Assembly (NCBI GenBank): GCA_025924495.1
Contig: JAICIG010000004.1
Span: 1-45,837, forward strand
DNA length: 45,837 nucleotides
Source of the DNA: Pirellulales bacterium
Lineage (GTDB): Bacteria; Planctomycetota; Planctomycetia; Pirellulales; JAICIG01
Direction: 5' to 3'
The notes under the pieces are model-generated. The model ran no database searches, was not told the origin of the DNA, and saw nothing but the letters and a program-made list of their open reading frames with translations. Position numbers and translations under genes: made by a program. How positions within the stretch are numbered: position 1 is the first letter of the stretch; each line of letters starts with the position of its first letter. This document shows, piece after piece, positions 32,542 through 41,780 of the stretch.

Positions 32542-33726
32542 CTACTCGTCTCCAGGCGAAGCCTGCTCGCGCGGCGGAGTCGGCGGCGGACGATGGCGAG
32601 TTGCGTCGCGACGGCTGTTCTGCTGGTAATGCAATACCCGGCCGAGCGCATAGGCGCGATCTTTCGTCCGCTGGAGCATTTGACCGAGCGCCCAGACATG
32701 CCGGCCAAAGTCAGACAGCCGCGGCGGCGGCAGTTCGCGCGGTCGGCCGAATATCGGAAAGCGAGCGGCACAAAGAATCATGCCGGCAAATGCGAGGTGC
32801 AGCAGGATTGAATTAAAAGGGGCGATGCCGAAAATTTCCATTTCGCTGCGGGGCGTGTCGGGCGGATCTTCATCAAACACTGTCGGTCCGCCGGCTTCGC
32901 TCTCTAGAAACGCGACCTGGCGGTTGGCGCCGACCTCGTCGATCAGCTTAGCAGCCAGTTTACGGTGCTCGTGATTCACGAGCGGCAAGTTCAAGAGAAA
33001 CGAGCCGTTGACGACGACGATCAGTTTGCCGCCATGCATCATTTCGCGACTGACGAGCATGTCGCCCTGGTCGCGCAACACCACCTGCGCGCCCGCCGAC
33101 GGCACAAGTCGCCCGTTCAATTCAATGTCTAGTTTGCTCGCGTCGATGCCGGCGACCCATTCCGGCTCGCCCGAGACGGTCTTTACCTTGCGCGACTTGG
33201 ATTTTCCTTTGACTACGAACCAGTCGCCGTCGGCATCGTCAGGAGCCTTGCTGCGCTCCAGCAGAAACTCGCTTTTAGCCTTTGCCAGCCGGCGTTTGAT
33301 TTCGGGCAGTTGCTCGGCCGGAGCCCCGGTCTGCATCGCGCGCCAATAACCTGGCGCGGCGTCAAAATCGCGGCCGACGTAAATGAGCGTCCTTCCCGGC
33401 GCCGCCAGCCACCAGGCTTTGAACCAATTGCGGATGGCAGGCGTTGGCGGCTGAAAATCGTTGGGGAACCAGACGATCACGTCGGCCTTTTTCTGCAGTT
33501 TGGGCGCGAGCCTGCTGGCGGTCGATACTTGATGTCCGGCCTGCTGGAACATGTTGGCCAAGACGGCGGTGCCGTTGACGCTATCCGCACCCAGCCCTGT
33601 CCGCTGGCCATATGTCGCATCAATCCCATCCTCGCAGCCAGGGAAGACAAGCAGTGCGATGAACGCGAAACAATAGGGAGACAGAAAGCGATGCCAAGTC
33701 GGAATTCGGAAGCCGGAAGTCGACAT
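32542..33726 (-). CDS. DUF4350 domain exported/membrane protein
   Basis: From ATG 33726 the product is 394 residues. GGAGG 6 nt upstream and an immediate signal peptide (FLSPYCFAFIALLVFPGC) favour this start, and Cys27 in VFPGC could be lipidated although the lipobox is weak. An alternative ATG at 33813 would overlap the DUF4129 stop as ATGA, like other junctions in this operon. The DUF4350 part is visible as 'GADSVNGTAVLANMFQQAGHQ', 'KADVIVWFPNDF', 'RTLIYVGRDFDA' and later 'GKLIVVVNGSFLLNLPLV', a GATase-like fold. One membrane helix (ILLHLAFAGMILCAARF) lies near residue 325. DUF4350 proteins accompany MoxR/DUF58/DUF4129 and have no known activity. Confidence 0.78.
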   Translation of the reverse strand: MSTSGFRIPTWHRFLSPYCFAFIALLVFPGCEDGIDATYGQRTGLGADSVNGTAVLANMFQQAGHQVSTASRLAPKLQKKADVIVWFPNDFQPPTPAIRNWFKAWWLAAPGRTLIYVGRDFDAAPGYWRAMQTGAPAEQLPEIKRRLAKAKSEFLLERSKAPDDADGDWFVVKGKSKSRKVKTVSGEPEWVAGIDASKLDIELNGRLVPSAGAQVVLRDQGDMLVSREMMHGGKLIVVVNGSFLLNLPLVNHEHRKLAAKLIDEVGANRQVAFLESEAGGPTVFDEDPPDTPRSEMEIFGIAPFNSILLHLAFAGMILCAARFPIFGRPRELPPPRLSDFGRHVWALGQMLQRTKDRAYALGRVLHYQQNSRRDATRHRPPPTPPREQASPGDE

Positions 33727-33758
33727 TTCCGACCTCCGACCTCCGACCGCCGACTTCG
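33696..33758. repeat. Heptamer tandem repeats arranged as an inverted repeat
   Basis: On the plus strand four 7-bp units of the form AAGTCGG/AATTCGG (33696-33723) face four units of the form GACCTCC/GACTTCG (33731-33758) across a 7-bp centre. The left set reads, reverse-complemented, like the right set. The block spans the 5' end of the DUF4350 gene. It encodes residues 2-11 from ATG 33726 and, on the upstream side, provides that start's GGAGG ribosome-binding site. Confidence 0.7.
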
Positions 33759-33809
33759 CGCTTCGCGAGATCTTTACCCTTCCCGTTTGGTCCGCAGCGC
33801 CGCGCCGCC

Positions 33810-34640
33810 TCATGTTGCCGGCTCCACGATCAGGGCTTCGAATTCGTCCAAACGGCGCCAGCATGCTTCGAATCGCGTCAGCGGGAGGGGATGATCGCCG
33901 AAAAACACGTCCTCGAAGGCGATCATGGTTTGTTCCACCAGCGATTGCAACGAGGGCCGTCGGCGAATCTCGCGCAGATATTGGCGGTTTGTCTTGCCCT
34001 TGGCCAGCCGAATCACTTGCTGCTTGTCCATCTCAACCAATTCGTAGCTGAACAGATAGATGATCGCCTGCCGCAAATCGCCCAGCTCATAGTGCCGCCG
34101 CGCTTCTTCCAACAGCGTCAAAGGGCCGCGGCGAACGTGAAACGGCAAGGCCTCGATGCGGGTTGTATCGTCCATCACGGTGCGCGCACTTGCGCTGCTG
34201 GCAGCCGTTGCTTTGACGTCTTCGCGGTTCAGATAAGCGCGGATGAGCAAGTAGGCCAGCAGCAGGAAGAAGATGAGGGCCGCCGACCAGACGATCAGCT
34301 CCATCCAGGAGAAATTCCATCGGGGTCCTCGGCCAGGCCGACTGAAGTTCGTATCGGGGGGACGCCAAGGGATTCTTACATTTACCCGCCGCACGCCGTC
34401 TTGCGTCTCGTCATACCAAGGATAGCGCCGATGGCTGCCCAGAGCCTCTCGAGCTTCTTCAACGCCATCTACGCTCGATGGCGCCGCTTCCTCTGCCTGC
34501 GCTCTGTTTGAGGCTGAAGCGAGCGCCAAGATCCAGGCAAGCGTCAGCCAGCCGACCATCATCCAAGCGCGAGACGGCGCTCGAGCGTCGAGGGGGACTT
34601 TCCGCCAACAGCAGCCGGTTATAGGTTGCTCGCGGTTCAT
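33810..34640 (-). CDS. DUF4129 domain membrane protein
   Basis: This is 276 residues from ATG 34640, whose ATGA overlaps the upstream stop; an internal ATG at 34562 would start directly on the signal peptide (MMVGWLTLAWILALASAS). A 60-residue periplasmic stretch is followed by one strong helix (LIVWSAALIFFLLLAYLLI). The cytoplasmic C-terminal DUF4129 helical domain then contains 'LLEEARRHYELGDLRQAIIYLFSYELVEMD' and 'RLAKGKTNRQYLREI', the family signature. DUF4129 occurs in MoxR/DUF58 clusters and in fusions to transglutaminases; its function is not known. Confidence 0.83.
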   Translation of the reverse strand: MNREQPITGCCWRKVPLDARAPSRAWMMVGWLTLAWILALASASNRAQAEEAAPSSVDGVEEAREALGSHRRYPWYDETQDGVRRVNVRIPWRPPDTNFSRPGRGPRWNFSWMELIVWSAALIFFLLLAYLLIRAYLNREDVKATAASSASARTVMDDTTRIEALPFHVRRGPLTLLEEARRHYELGDLRQAIIYLFSYELVEMDKQQVIRLAKGKTNRQYLREIRRRPSLQSLVEQTMIAFEDVFFGDHPLPLTRFEACWRRLDEFEALIVEPAT

Positions 34641-35455
34641 GCCAGCTGCCTCGTCAATCGAGCGGCTTCGGCCCGCATGATCAATTCAACTTCCCAACCC
34701 TCCGTCCGAATGCGCAAATCGAGATAGCTCAGAAACCTGACGACGACGAAGTAACCGATGACAATCCAGATAGCTAACTGCAGATAAAGCGTGTACATCG
34801 CCCGGTCGAATTCGGCTTGGTAAGTGAACACCATGCGCGCAAACCAGGCGGCCGCCAGCAGCGTCGAGATCAGCCCTGCCCCAATCACCAATGAACCAAG
34901 CCAACGGCTGAACAGTTCGCCCCGGTTGCGCGCGTGCATGTTCGAGCTGCGCGAGGCCGTGCTGGCCCCGTAAGGGCCTCGCTTGCGCCATGGGTTGCGC
35001 TCGAGCAAAATGATTTCATTCAAGTAGGGCCAGACCCAAAACAAGATCGGCCAGGTCAGGAAGATAAGGCAGAGCATGCCGCGCAGCACGATCTGAAACA
35101 GGATCAACTGCGGCAAGGAAGCCAGCAAGTCCTTGCACAGTCGGGAGACGCTCGGCTGCTCGGTAAACAGAACCTGCCCCAGATAAAGCGTGGTCGGCGC
35201 GGCGGCTAAAGGCAGTTCCCAGATCAGCAACGCCAGCAGCATGTAGAAGTAGTCGGCCGACGGAACTTCATCTGCGTCGAACTCGTTGATGTAGCTGCCC
35301 AGACACCAGTAATTGAAGATCGCCAGCGGTAAGGCGGTCGCCAGGAACGTGGCGGCCAACGCCAGCGCGTGGCGTCGCATGACCTGCAGCGATAAATCCA
35401 GGATATCCGGGAAGCTGCGTTCGCGAATCGCAATCCGGGTTTTATCCAGCTGCAT
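34637..35455 (-). CDS. Polytopic membrane protein of the MoxR cluster, unknown function
   Basis: The protein has 272 residues, with about five hydrophobic helices: 'ALALAATFLATALPLAIFN', 'FYMLLALLIWELPLAAAP', 'ILFQIVLRGMLCLIFLTWPILFWVW', 'LVIGAGLISTLLAAAWFA' and 'LQLAIWIVIGYFVVVRFL'. The short loop after the third helix is basic and Ser-rich. I recognise no named family. Its start overlaps the SpoIIM-like gene by 14 bp and its stop overlaps the DUF4129 start by 4 bp, so it is made in step with those proteins and is probably a subunit of the same membrane complex. Confidence 0.75.
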   Translation of the reverse strand: MQLDKTRIAIRERSFPDILDLSLQVMRRHALALAATFLATALPLAIFNYWCLGSYINEFDADEVPSADYFYMLLALLIWELPLAAAPTTLYLGQVLFTEQPSVSRLCKDLLASLPQLILFQIVLRGMLCLIFLTWPILFWVWPYLNEIILLERNPWRKRGPYGASTASRSSNMHARNRGELFSRWLGSLVIGAGLISTLLAAAWFARMVFTYQAEFDRAMYTLYLQLAIWIVIGYFVVVRFLSYLDLRIRTEGWEVELIMRAEAARLTRQLA

Positions 35456-36419
35456 GCTCGCCCTCGCGCGGATAACCCAGCATGACGAAGTAGAACATCA
35501 GCACGCCGCCGGAGAAGACTGCCACCGACGCCTTGACCCAGTAGGGCAGAGCCGAGGGCGAAATGTATGCTTCAATCACGGCTGCCAGGCAAAACAAGAT
35601 AATGCTGAAACAAGCGGCCGGCACCGCCTCGCGGCTGGCGAGCCGCAATGCGGCGCCTCGGCTCCAACCGCGGGTGTCGATCAGCGAAAACCCGAGACGC
35701 ATGCCTGCCCCCGCGCCCAGCACGATTGCGGTTAATTCAAACGGTCCGTGAGCCGTCACGAATTGGAAGAAGTTATCGCGATTTGGCGTCGTTGCCATAT
35801 AACCGAACACCGTGCCCAGGATGGCGGCATTAGAGATCGTAATGAATAAGCCGCCGATCCCGCACAACAACCCCGCGGCGAAGCATTTCAAGCCGATCGA
35901 CGCGTTATGCTGGACATAGAACCCGGCCATCAAGGCATTGACGTTGGGGTCGCGCCCGGCGAGCGGCTTTTCGTACATCTCATCCATTTGCTGCAACATC
36001 GGCTTGCCCACCACGGCTTCGGCGAAGCGGTTGGGCGAGAGGTAGGCATTGACCATGGCGGCCAGAAACACTCCCCAGAAAACCGTGAAGGCCAGCCGCA
36101 AGCTGTTATCTTTGAACAGGCGTTGCGGCAGGCGATAGAGCAGTTCATCGCCCCAGGCGGAGGGATCGAAGCTGCGGCTAGGATAAAGCAAGTTATGCGC
36201 GCGACCGACCAATTGGTGCAGATAGTGAACGGTATTTGGCGGCAACTGGTAGGCGTCGGCCAGCGCTAAGTCGGCGCATGCCGCCCGATACAATGCTGCA
36301 AAGCGTTGCGTTGCCGGGGCGCCCAGCGTGCGGGCTCGCTTGCTTTCTACGAGCATGCAGTAGCGATCCAGCTCGCGCCAGTTTTCGCGCCTCGATTCGA
36401 GCAGATCTGCGACTTTCAT
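35442..36419 (-). CDS. Stage II sporulation protein M-like (SpoIIM/DUF95) membrane protein
   Basis: The protein has 325 residues. A roughly 100-residue cytoplasmic helical part precedes about five helices: 'LRLAFTVFWGVFLAAMVNAYL', 'GLLCGIGGLFITISNAAILG', 'ELTAIVLGAGAGMRLGFSL', 'ACFSIILFCLAAVIEAYI' and 'VKASVAVFSGGVLMFYFVML'. The block TAHGPFELTAIVLGAGAG is the hallmark of SpoIIM relatives. In non-sporulating bacteria such proteins accompany RDD and MoxR/DUF58 genes, and their function there is unknown. It overlaps the next gene by 14 bp. Confidence 0.85.
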   Translation of the reverse strand: MKVADLLESRRENWRELDRYCMLVESKRARTLGAPATQRFAALYRAACADLALADAYQLPPNTVHYLHQLVGRAHNLLYPSRSFDPSAWGDELLYRLPQRLFKDNSLRLAFTVFWGVFLAAMVNAYLSPNRFAEAVVGKPMLQQMDEMYEKPLAGRDPNVNALMAGFYVQHNASIGLKCFAAGLLCGIGGLFITISNAAILGTVFGYMATTPNRDNFFQFVTAHGPFELTAIVLGAGAGMRLGFSLIDTRGWSRGAALRLASREAVPAACFSIILFCLAAVIEAYISPSALPYWVKASVAVFSGGVLMFYFVMLGYPREGEHAAG

Positions 36420-36538
36420 GGAACGGTTCTACCTGGTCCAGATGCCAACCCGGCAATCGGACGATTTTAGCCGCTGTTGAAGCGAAACCCCAACCGAGAG
36501 CCGAAAAGTGGCGGAAGTGTAATTCGCTCCCGGCTCGC

Positions 36539-37357
36539 TCATCTTGCCGCGGCCGCAAACGGGCTGGCAGCCGACGTTTCGTCCACGCGATCGGCGATGA
36601 ATGCTCGATAATACAATGCGCACAACAACAAGTCGTGGCTAGTGCCGGGGGGAAGTTCGTACTTGACGCGCAGCGGTTCGGCCACGTGCATGGCAATTTC
36701 CGCTCGACGTCGCCATGGAAACGCCTGGCGCCGCTGCACGTAGCTGGAAAGTGCTCGCGCCAAGCTGCGGCTAATCGTCAGGTTTGCCGGCAATTCGGCC
36801 GCCAGGCGGATCGCCTCGGGTTCGTTGACCCGGGCGACGCCATAGTGCCTCTGCGGCTCCTCGACGATCACCATCGTGCCCGCCGCGAGATCGCCCAACC
36901 GCTGAAAGCGATCGTTCATGGCGGTCGAGACAAGACCTAGCAAATAGGTCGGAAAGAACAAAGCGACGGGCATCGCATCGACGGACCGCAAAAAGTTTCT
37001 GAGCACGGCTTGCACGCCGTTGATCGGCTGTCCTTCATCCGAGATGACGCGAATTCGCATCAAGCGCTTGCCGGGCGTCTGGCCGTTCCAATAGGCCTCG
37101 AATAATCCGCCGTAGAACCAGTCGAGCACGAACCAGCCGACCGCAACCAAACCAAATCCTAGACCGGTCTGACCGACCGAGCCGAACGCCAGTCCGACCG
37201 CGATGATTGCCAGCACAATGAAGGCGACTCGCAACAACAAATCGATCAAATAGGCGGGCAAACGGCGGAATGGGCCCGCCACCTGATATTGAAAGGCGAT
37301 ATTCTCCGGCGTGACAATCTCGATCCGCGTATCGAGTTGCGAATTTGCAGGCAACAT
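36539..37357 (-). CDS. RDD-family membrane protein
   Basis: The protein has 272 residues and a good ribosome-binding site (GAGGAAG about 5 nt before ATG). The RDD domain is visible as 'FRRLPAYLIDLLLRVAFIVLAI' with the variant Arg...Asp arrangement, a second helix 'GFGLVAVGWFVLDWFYGGLFE', 'GQTPGKRLMRIRVI' and 'DRFQRLGDLAAGTMVI'. A roughly 90-residue cytoplasmic helical tail follows. It is the first gene of the minus-strand MoxR run; the 119-bp gap to the SpoIIM-like gene is the largest in it. RDD proteins have been linked to transport or membrane complexes, with no defined role here. Confidence 0.87.
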   Translation of the reverse strand: MLPANSQLDTRIEIVTPENIAFQYQVAGPFRRLPAYLIDLLLRVAFIVLAIIAVGLAFGSVGQTGLGFGLVAVGWFVLDWFYGGLFEAYWNGQTPGKRLMRIRVISDEGQPINGVQAVLRNFLRSVDAMPVALFFPTYLLGLVSTAMNDRFQRLGDLAAGTMVIVEEPQRHYGVARVNEPEAIRLAAELPANLTISRSLARALSSYVQRRQAFPWRRRAEIAMHVAEPLRVKYELPPGTSHDLLLCALYYRAFIADRVDETSAASPFAAAAR

Positions 37358-37695
37358 CCCAGCTTCCTCGGCGGCATACTCAGCGCGCGGCTACGCCAGA
37401 TTTCGCCGCCGTCTCCGCTTGATGCGACAAAAATGAATTATTCGTGAATCCCTGGCGCGCCGCAAGCGGCACGCCCCGCTCGCGGCCGGTTCGCCAATCG
37501 CCCATCAGCCATAACCGCTATTCAGGCGTTGCTAGCTGGGGGCTCCCAAAAATAACCCCAGAAATGGACTATTTCCTGCACACAGCGTGGCGTTCGTTTG
37601 AATTGCACCGATGACAAGCGCGCAAAAAACACGGCCGCGGTTCAAGAACCGCGGCCGTGATGAATTCAATTTGCCCTAGACGCCGTGCCCGGCGT
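37358..37695. other. Intergenic region between the RDD gene and fusA
   Basis: This 338-bp stretch has no gene. It contains the fusA terminator at 37624-37659 and a small hairpin (gccgc/gcggc, 37459-37470). The promoter of the MoxR-cluster operon must lie here, but I find no clear minus-strand boxes. Confidence 0.45.
37624..37659 (-). terminator. Intrinsic terminator of fusA
   Basis: A perfect 14-bp stem (37630-37643 with 37646-37659, loop of 2) is followed on the minus strand by six Ts (37624-37629). It begins 37 bp after the fusA stop and isolates fusA from the downstream MoxR operon. Confidence 0.9.
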
Positions 37696-39786
37696 CTATT
37701 TGGCGCCGACCAGCGCCTGCTTCTTCTTGTCGGCGATGATTGCTTCCTGAATGTTCGCCGGTACGCGTCGGTACTTGGAGAATTCCATGGTGAAAGTCCC
37801 CTGACCTTGCGTCATGCTCCGCAAATCGGTTGAGTAGCCAAAGGTCTCGGCCAGCGGCACCTCGGCTTCGATTGTCGCCGTGTTGCCCATCATTTCGGTC
37901 GACACGATCATGCCGCGACGGCTGGTCAATTCGCCGGCCACCGAACCTTGGAAATTGGCGGGCACTTCGACTTCGAGCTTCATCACCGGCTCTAACAAGA
38001 CCGGCTTGGTTTTGAGGAACGTCTCGCGGAAGCAATTGCGGGCGCAGATCTGGAACGCCATATCGGAGCTGTCGACGTCGTGATACGAACCATCTTCCAG
38101 CGTCGTCTTAACGCCCACGATCGGGTAGCCCGCCAGCGGCCCTTTGGACAACGAATCGCGGAAGCCCTTTTCGACTGAGGGGATGTACTCGCGTGGAATG
38201 CGTCCGCCGACCACCTTGTCCTCGAATTCGAAATTCTCTTCCTCCGAGTCCTCCGGCAACGGCAGCATCTTGCCGACGATATGGGCGTATTGACCCGAAC
38301 CGCCGGTCTGCTTCTTGTGCTTGAAGTTGTAATCCGTATCCTTGGTCGGCGCCTCGCGGTAGCTGACCTTCGGCGCCCCGACTTCGACCTCCACCTTGTA
38401 TTCGCGGCGGATGCGTTCGACGTAAATCTCCAGGTGCAATTCGCCCATGCCGGCGATCACCGTTTCGCCCGTCTCTTCGTCGGTCGCGACGCGGAAAGTC
38501 GGATCTTCCTTGGTGAACCGCTGCAAGGCCTTGCCCAAGCGATCGACCCCGTCGCGCGTGGTCGGGTTGATGGCCATCTTGATGACCGGATCGGGCACGA
38601 ACATGCTTTCCAGCGTGCAATACTTGTGCTGCGACGAGTAAGTATCGCCGCTGGCACAATCAACGCCCATCACAGCCACAATATCGCCCGGGCCGGCCGA
38701 GTCGATTTCTTCTCGCTTATCGGCATGCATCCGCACGATGCGGCTGAACCGCTGCTTCTGGCTCGTGCGCTGGTTATAGTACGTCTCGCCCTTGGCGATC
38801 GTGCCTTGATAGATCCGCATAAACGTCAACTGGCCGTAGGGATCTTCCACGATCTTGAAGGCCATGCCGACGAACGGCTTCGCGGGATCCGGCTCGAGCG
38901 GAAACTGCTGCGTGGCGTCGGCGTGGTTCTTCGCCACGACGTTGCGCTCCAGCGGCGAGGGCAAATAGCGCACCACGGCATCCAGCAGCGGCTGCACGCC
39001 CTTGTTGCGGTAGGCGGTGCCCATGAACACCGGCGTCAGGCCTTGCCCCTGCACTGCCTGCTTGACGATGGCGTGGACCAATTCCACGGGCGGCTGTTCC
39101 TCGCCCAACATCAGTTCCATCAATTCGTCGCTGTACATGGCCAGAGCTTCCAGCATGTGCTGACGCTCGGCGGCGGCATCGGCGGCCAGCGCGGCGGGAA
39201 TTTCTTCCTCGCGGACCTTCTCGCCGTTATTGCCGTCGAAATAGATGGCCTTCATGGTGATCAAGTCGATCACGCCTTCGAAATTGTCTTCTTTGCCGAT
39301 TGGCAATTGCATCAGCACCGCATCGGCATCGAGCTTTTCGTGGAGCTGCTTGACGACGCGGCGGAAATCGGCGCCGGTGCGATCCATTTTATTAATGAAC
39401 GCCAGACGCGGCACGTGATACCGCTTCATCTGCCGATCGACCGTCATCGATTGCGACTGCACGCCGCCCACGGCACACAGCACCAGCACGGCGCCGTCGA
39501 GCACGCGCAAGCTGCGTTCGACTTCGACCGTGAAGTCGACGTGCCCCGGCGTATCGATCAGGTTAATGCGGTGGTCTTCCCACTCGACGGTCGTGGCGGC
39601 GCTGGTGATGGTGATGCCGCGTTCGCGCTCCAGGTCCATGTAGTCCATGGTCGCGCCGCCTTCGCCTTTCACCTCTTGGATCCGGTGAATGCGCCCGGCG
39701 TAAAACAAGATGCGCTCACTCAAGGTCGTTTTGCCCGAGTCGATGTGAGCGGAAATGCCAATGTTTCGAAATCTCGCCAGATCCAT
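37696..39786 (-). CDS. fusA: Elongation factor G (spirochaete/planctomycete/mitochondrial-type)
   Basis: This translational GTPase catalyses ribosomal translocation. The protein has 696 residues, full length for EF-G. G-motifs are all present: G1 AHIDSGKT (13-20), G2 in RGITI (56-60), G3 DTPGH (78-82), G4 NKMD (132-135). Domain IV and V landmarks such as '[11 protein letters not shown]' and '[11 protein letters not shown]' follow. The serine in HIDSGKT, and the '[18 protein letters not shown]' stretch, fit spdEFG1/mitochondrial EFG1 and not canonical EF-G (HIDAGKTT). In organisms with this form translocation and ribosome recycling are split between two paralogues, so a second EF-G gene is expected elsewhere. 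Neither rpsL/rpsG nor tuf lies next to it. Confidence 0.95.
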   Translation of the reverse strand: MDLARFRNIGISAHIDSGKTTLSERILFYAGRIHRIQEVKGEGGATMDYMDLERERGITITSAATTVEWEDHRINLIDTPGHVDFTVEVERSLRVLDGAVLVLCAVGGVQSQSMTVDRQMKRYHVPRLAFINKMDRTGADFRRVVKQLHEKLDADAVLMQLPIGKEDNFEGVIDLITMKAIYFDGNNGEKVREEEIPAALAADAAAERQHMLEALAMYSDELMELMLGEEQPPVELVHAIVKQAVQGQGLTPVFMGTAYRNKGVQPLLDAVVRYLPSPLERNVVAKNHADATQQFPLEPDPAKPFVGMAFKIVEDPYGQLTFMRIYQGTIAKGETYYNQRTSQKQRFSRIVRMHADKREEIDSAGPGDIVAVMGVDCASGDTYSSQHKYCTLESMFVPDPVIKMAINPTTRDGVDRLGKALQRFTKEDPTFRVATDEETGETVIAGMGELHLEIYVERIRREYKVEVEVGAPKVSYREAPTKDTDYNFKHKKQTGGSGQYAHIVGKMLPLPEDSEEENFEFEDKVVGGRIPREYIPSVEKGFRDSLSKGPLAGYPIVGVKTTLEDGSYHDVDSSDMAFQICARNCFRETFLKTKPVLLEPVMKLEVEVPANFQGSVAGELTSRRGMIVSTEMMGNTATIEAEVPLAETFGYSTDLRSMTQGQGTFTMEFSKYRRVPANIQEAIIADKKKQALVGAK

Positions 39787-40217
39787 GTCCGAATCTCAAA
39801 AAAACAGTTTCACCGCCGCGACCGTTGCACGCCACGTCACGTGCCGCGTTCGCTCGCGGTAATTGCCAATAAAAGGGGCCGTCAGGAGATTCTCGTTTGC
39901 CAGCGGCTGAAGCCGGCAAACTCAGCCCTAATGCGCATTTCAGCGCAACCGCTCCGCTTTGGTGGGAGGGCTTCCGATATATCCTAGCCAGTTTCGTCGG
40001 GCGGCAAAGCTCAATTCTGATGAGTTTTGCAAAAGAACACAAGGGTTTGCGCCAAGGTGGCGTTCTCCCTGGGACTCTTACTCTGCCCAGACTTCGCCAG
40101 CTGCCCCTTCGAGGGGATGTAAAATGGTAGCGAAAGGACTTGGCGAGGCAAGAACTTGTGCAGTTTTATCGCTTCTTGCCGAACATGCCTGGCAGCCGTG
40201 ATTCGACGCGTCGTCGG
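39787..40217. other. Intergenic region between fusA and fumC
   Basis: This 431-bp stretch has no supportable gene. It contains the 27-bp palindrome at 39895-39921 and presumably the fusA promoter. Short plus-strand frames here have no start signals or recognisable products. Confidence 0.45.
39895..39921. repeat. Short palindromic element (GTTTGCC...GGCAAAC)
   Basis: A 7-bp outer stem (39895-39901 with 39915-39921) encloses an inner GGCT/AGCC stem. It lies about 110 bp upstream of fusA. The sequence type, GTTTGCC around a GGCTgaAGCC core, looks like a dispersed intergenic palindrome, but there is only one copy in this window. Confidence 0.5.
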
Positions 40218-41642
40218 TCAGGCGTGCGGTTCGGTCATGCTCCAAGGATCGAGGGCCTTTTGCAACTCGTCCGGCGGCAATACCTTTTGCTCTTGGCACA
40301 GCTCTCGGATCGTCTTACCCGATTTGAAAGCCTCTTTGGCCATGGCGGCCGCTCTTTCATATCCGATGTAGGGGTTCAAGCTGGTGACCATCGACAGACT
40401 CTTCTCAACGGATGCATTGCACGCTTCCTCGTTGGCTTCCATTTCGAGCGCGCAGAAATCGACGAACGCCTCGGTCGCGCTGGCCAAGAGCACGATACTC
40501 TCCAGTGTGGTCTGTCCCATGACCGGCATCATGATATTGAGCTGGAATTGGCCGCCCGTGGCGCCGCTGATGGCGATGGTCTGATCGTTGCCCATCACGC
40601 GGGCCGCAACTTGCATCATGCTTTCGCACATCACCGGGTTAACCTTGCCCGGCATAATCGAGCTGCCAGGTTGACGGTCGGGCAGCATCACCTCATAAAA
40701 TCCGCAGCGCGGCCCGGAGCCTAGCCAGCGGATGTTGTTGGCCACGTTGAACAGTGTGCTGGCGATTGTTCGCAACTGGCCGTGGCACTCAACCAACCCA
40801 TCGCGCTGGGCATTGGCTTCGAAGTGATTGGACGCTTCGACAAAGGGGATGCCGGTCTGTTTAGCCAATTCGGCGCAGACTCGCCCGGCGAATTCGGGAT
40901 GGGTGTTGATGCCGGTGCCCACCGCCGTGCCGCCCACGGGCAACTCGAGGACTGCGTTCTTTGCACGGCGAGCGCGCTCAATCGACAGTTCCAACTGCCT
41001 GGCAAAGCCGCCGATCTCCTGTCCCAGCCGCAAGGGCGTGGCGTCGGCCAGGTGCGTGCGGCCGATCTTGATGATCTTGTCCCACTGAGCCGCTTTGTCG
41101 GCCAAGGTTTGTGCGAGTCGCTTCAAGGCTGGAATCAGTTTTTCCGCGATCGATACCGCCACCGCCACGTGAATGGCCGTCGGGAAGGTGTCGTTGGTGC
41201 TCTGGCCCATGTTCACATGGTCGTTCGGATGGACGGGCTTTTGCGCCTGCATCCGATCGCCCCCCAGCATCTCGATCGCCCGATTGCTGATCACTTCGTT
41301 GACGTTCATATTGCTCGACGTGCCCGAGCCAGTCTGGAAGACGTCAATCGGGAACTGGTCGTCGAACTTGCCCTCGGCCACCTCGCGCGCCGAGTCGAGC
41401 ATGGCCTGTACCTGTTTGTCGTTCAGCGGGTTCTTGCCGCTGCCGGTGAGCTTGCCCAAATCGCGATTGGCGACTCCGGCGGCGTATTTAACCAGCCCCA
41501 TCGCATGAATCAGCGGTTTGGGCAGCGGCCAGCCGGAGATCGGAAAGTTTTCCACGGCCCGCTGCGTTTGGGCGCCGTAATAGGCCTGGGCGGGGACGCG
41601 GACTTCTCCCATGGAATCCCGCTCGATGCGGAAGTCGCTCAT
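40218..41642 (-). CDS. fumC: Fumarate hydratase, class II
   Basis: The enzyme hydrates fumarate to malate in the citric acid cycle and is an iron-independent homotetramer. The 474-residue length is typical. Motifs in order: 'TGSGTSSNMNVNEV' (104-117), 'HPNDHVNMGQSTNDTFPTA', 'GRTHLADATPLRLGQE' with the catalytic His197, and the loop GSSIMPGKVNP (326-336) bearing the catalytic serine. 'GPRCGFYEVMLPDRQP' precedes it where FumC has GPRCGxGEI. A GAGGAG ribosome-binding site lies 9 nt before ATG 41642. It is not in an obvious operon. Confidence 0.95.
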   Translation of the reverse strand: MSDFRIERDSMGEVRVPAQAYYGAQTQRAVENFPISGWPLPKPLIHAMGLVKYAAGVANRDLGKLTGSGKNPLNDKQVQAMLDSAREVAEGKFDDQFPIDVFQTGSGTSSNMNVNEVISNRAIEMLGGDRMQAQKPVHPNDHVNMGQSTNDTFPTAIHVAVAVSIAEKLIPALKRLAQTLADKAAQWDKIIKIGRTHLADATPLRLGQEIGGFARQLELSIERARRAKNAVLELPVGGTAVGTGINTHPEFAGRVCAELAKQTGIPFVEASNHFEANAQRDGLVECHGQLRTIASTLFNVANNIRWLGSGPRCGFYEVMLPDRQPGSSIMPGKVNPVMCESMMQVAARVMGNDQTIAISGATGGQFQLNIMMPVMGQTTLESIVLLASATEAFVDFCALEMEANEEACNASVEKSLSMVTSLNPYIGYERAAAMAKEAFKSGKTIRELCQEQKVLPPDELQKALDPWSMTEPHA

Positions 41643-41780
41643 GTCGCACTACTCCTCGGTTCAGCACGTTTAGCGGGCGAAAGCACCGCCCGCGCTCCAA
41701 TGATAGCCCTTCGCGGCGAGGTCACAATGGGCCCAGGCGGGCCGAAGATTGCAGAAGAAAGGTCGCGCTATTGCGAATTG

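Noticed and set aside
38281..39987. 568-codon open frame antisense to fusA
   Set aside because: It lies opposite a complete, motif-rich fusA. Long antisense frames are expected in GC-rich genes with strong third-position bias, and its product has no recognisable motif.
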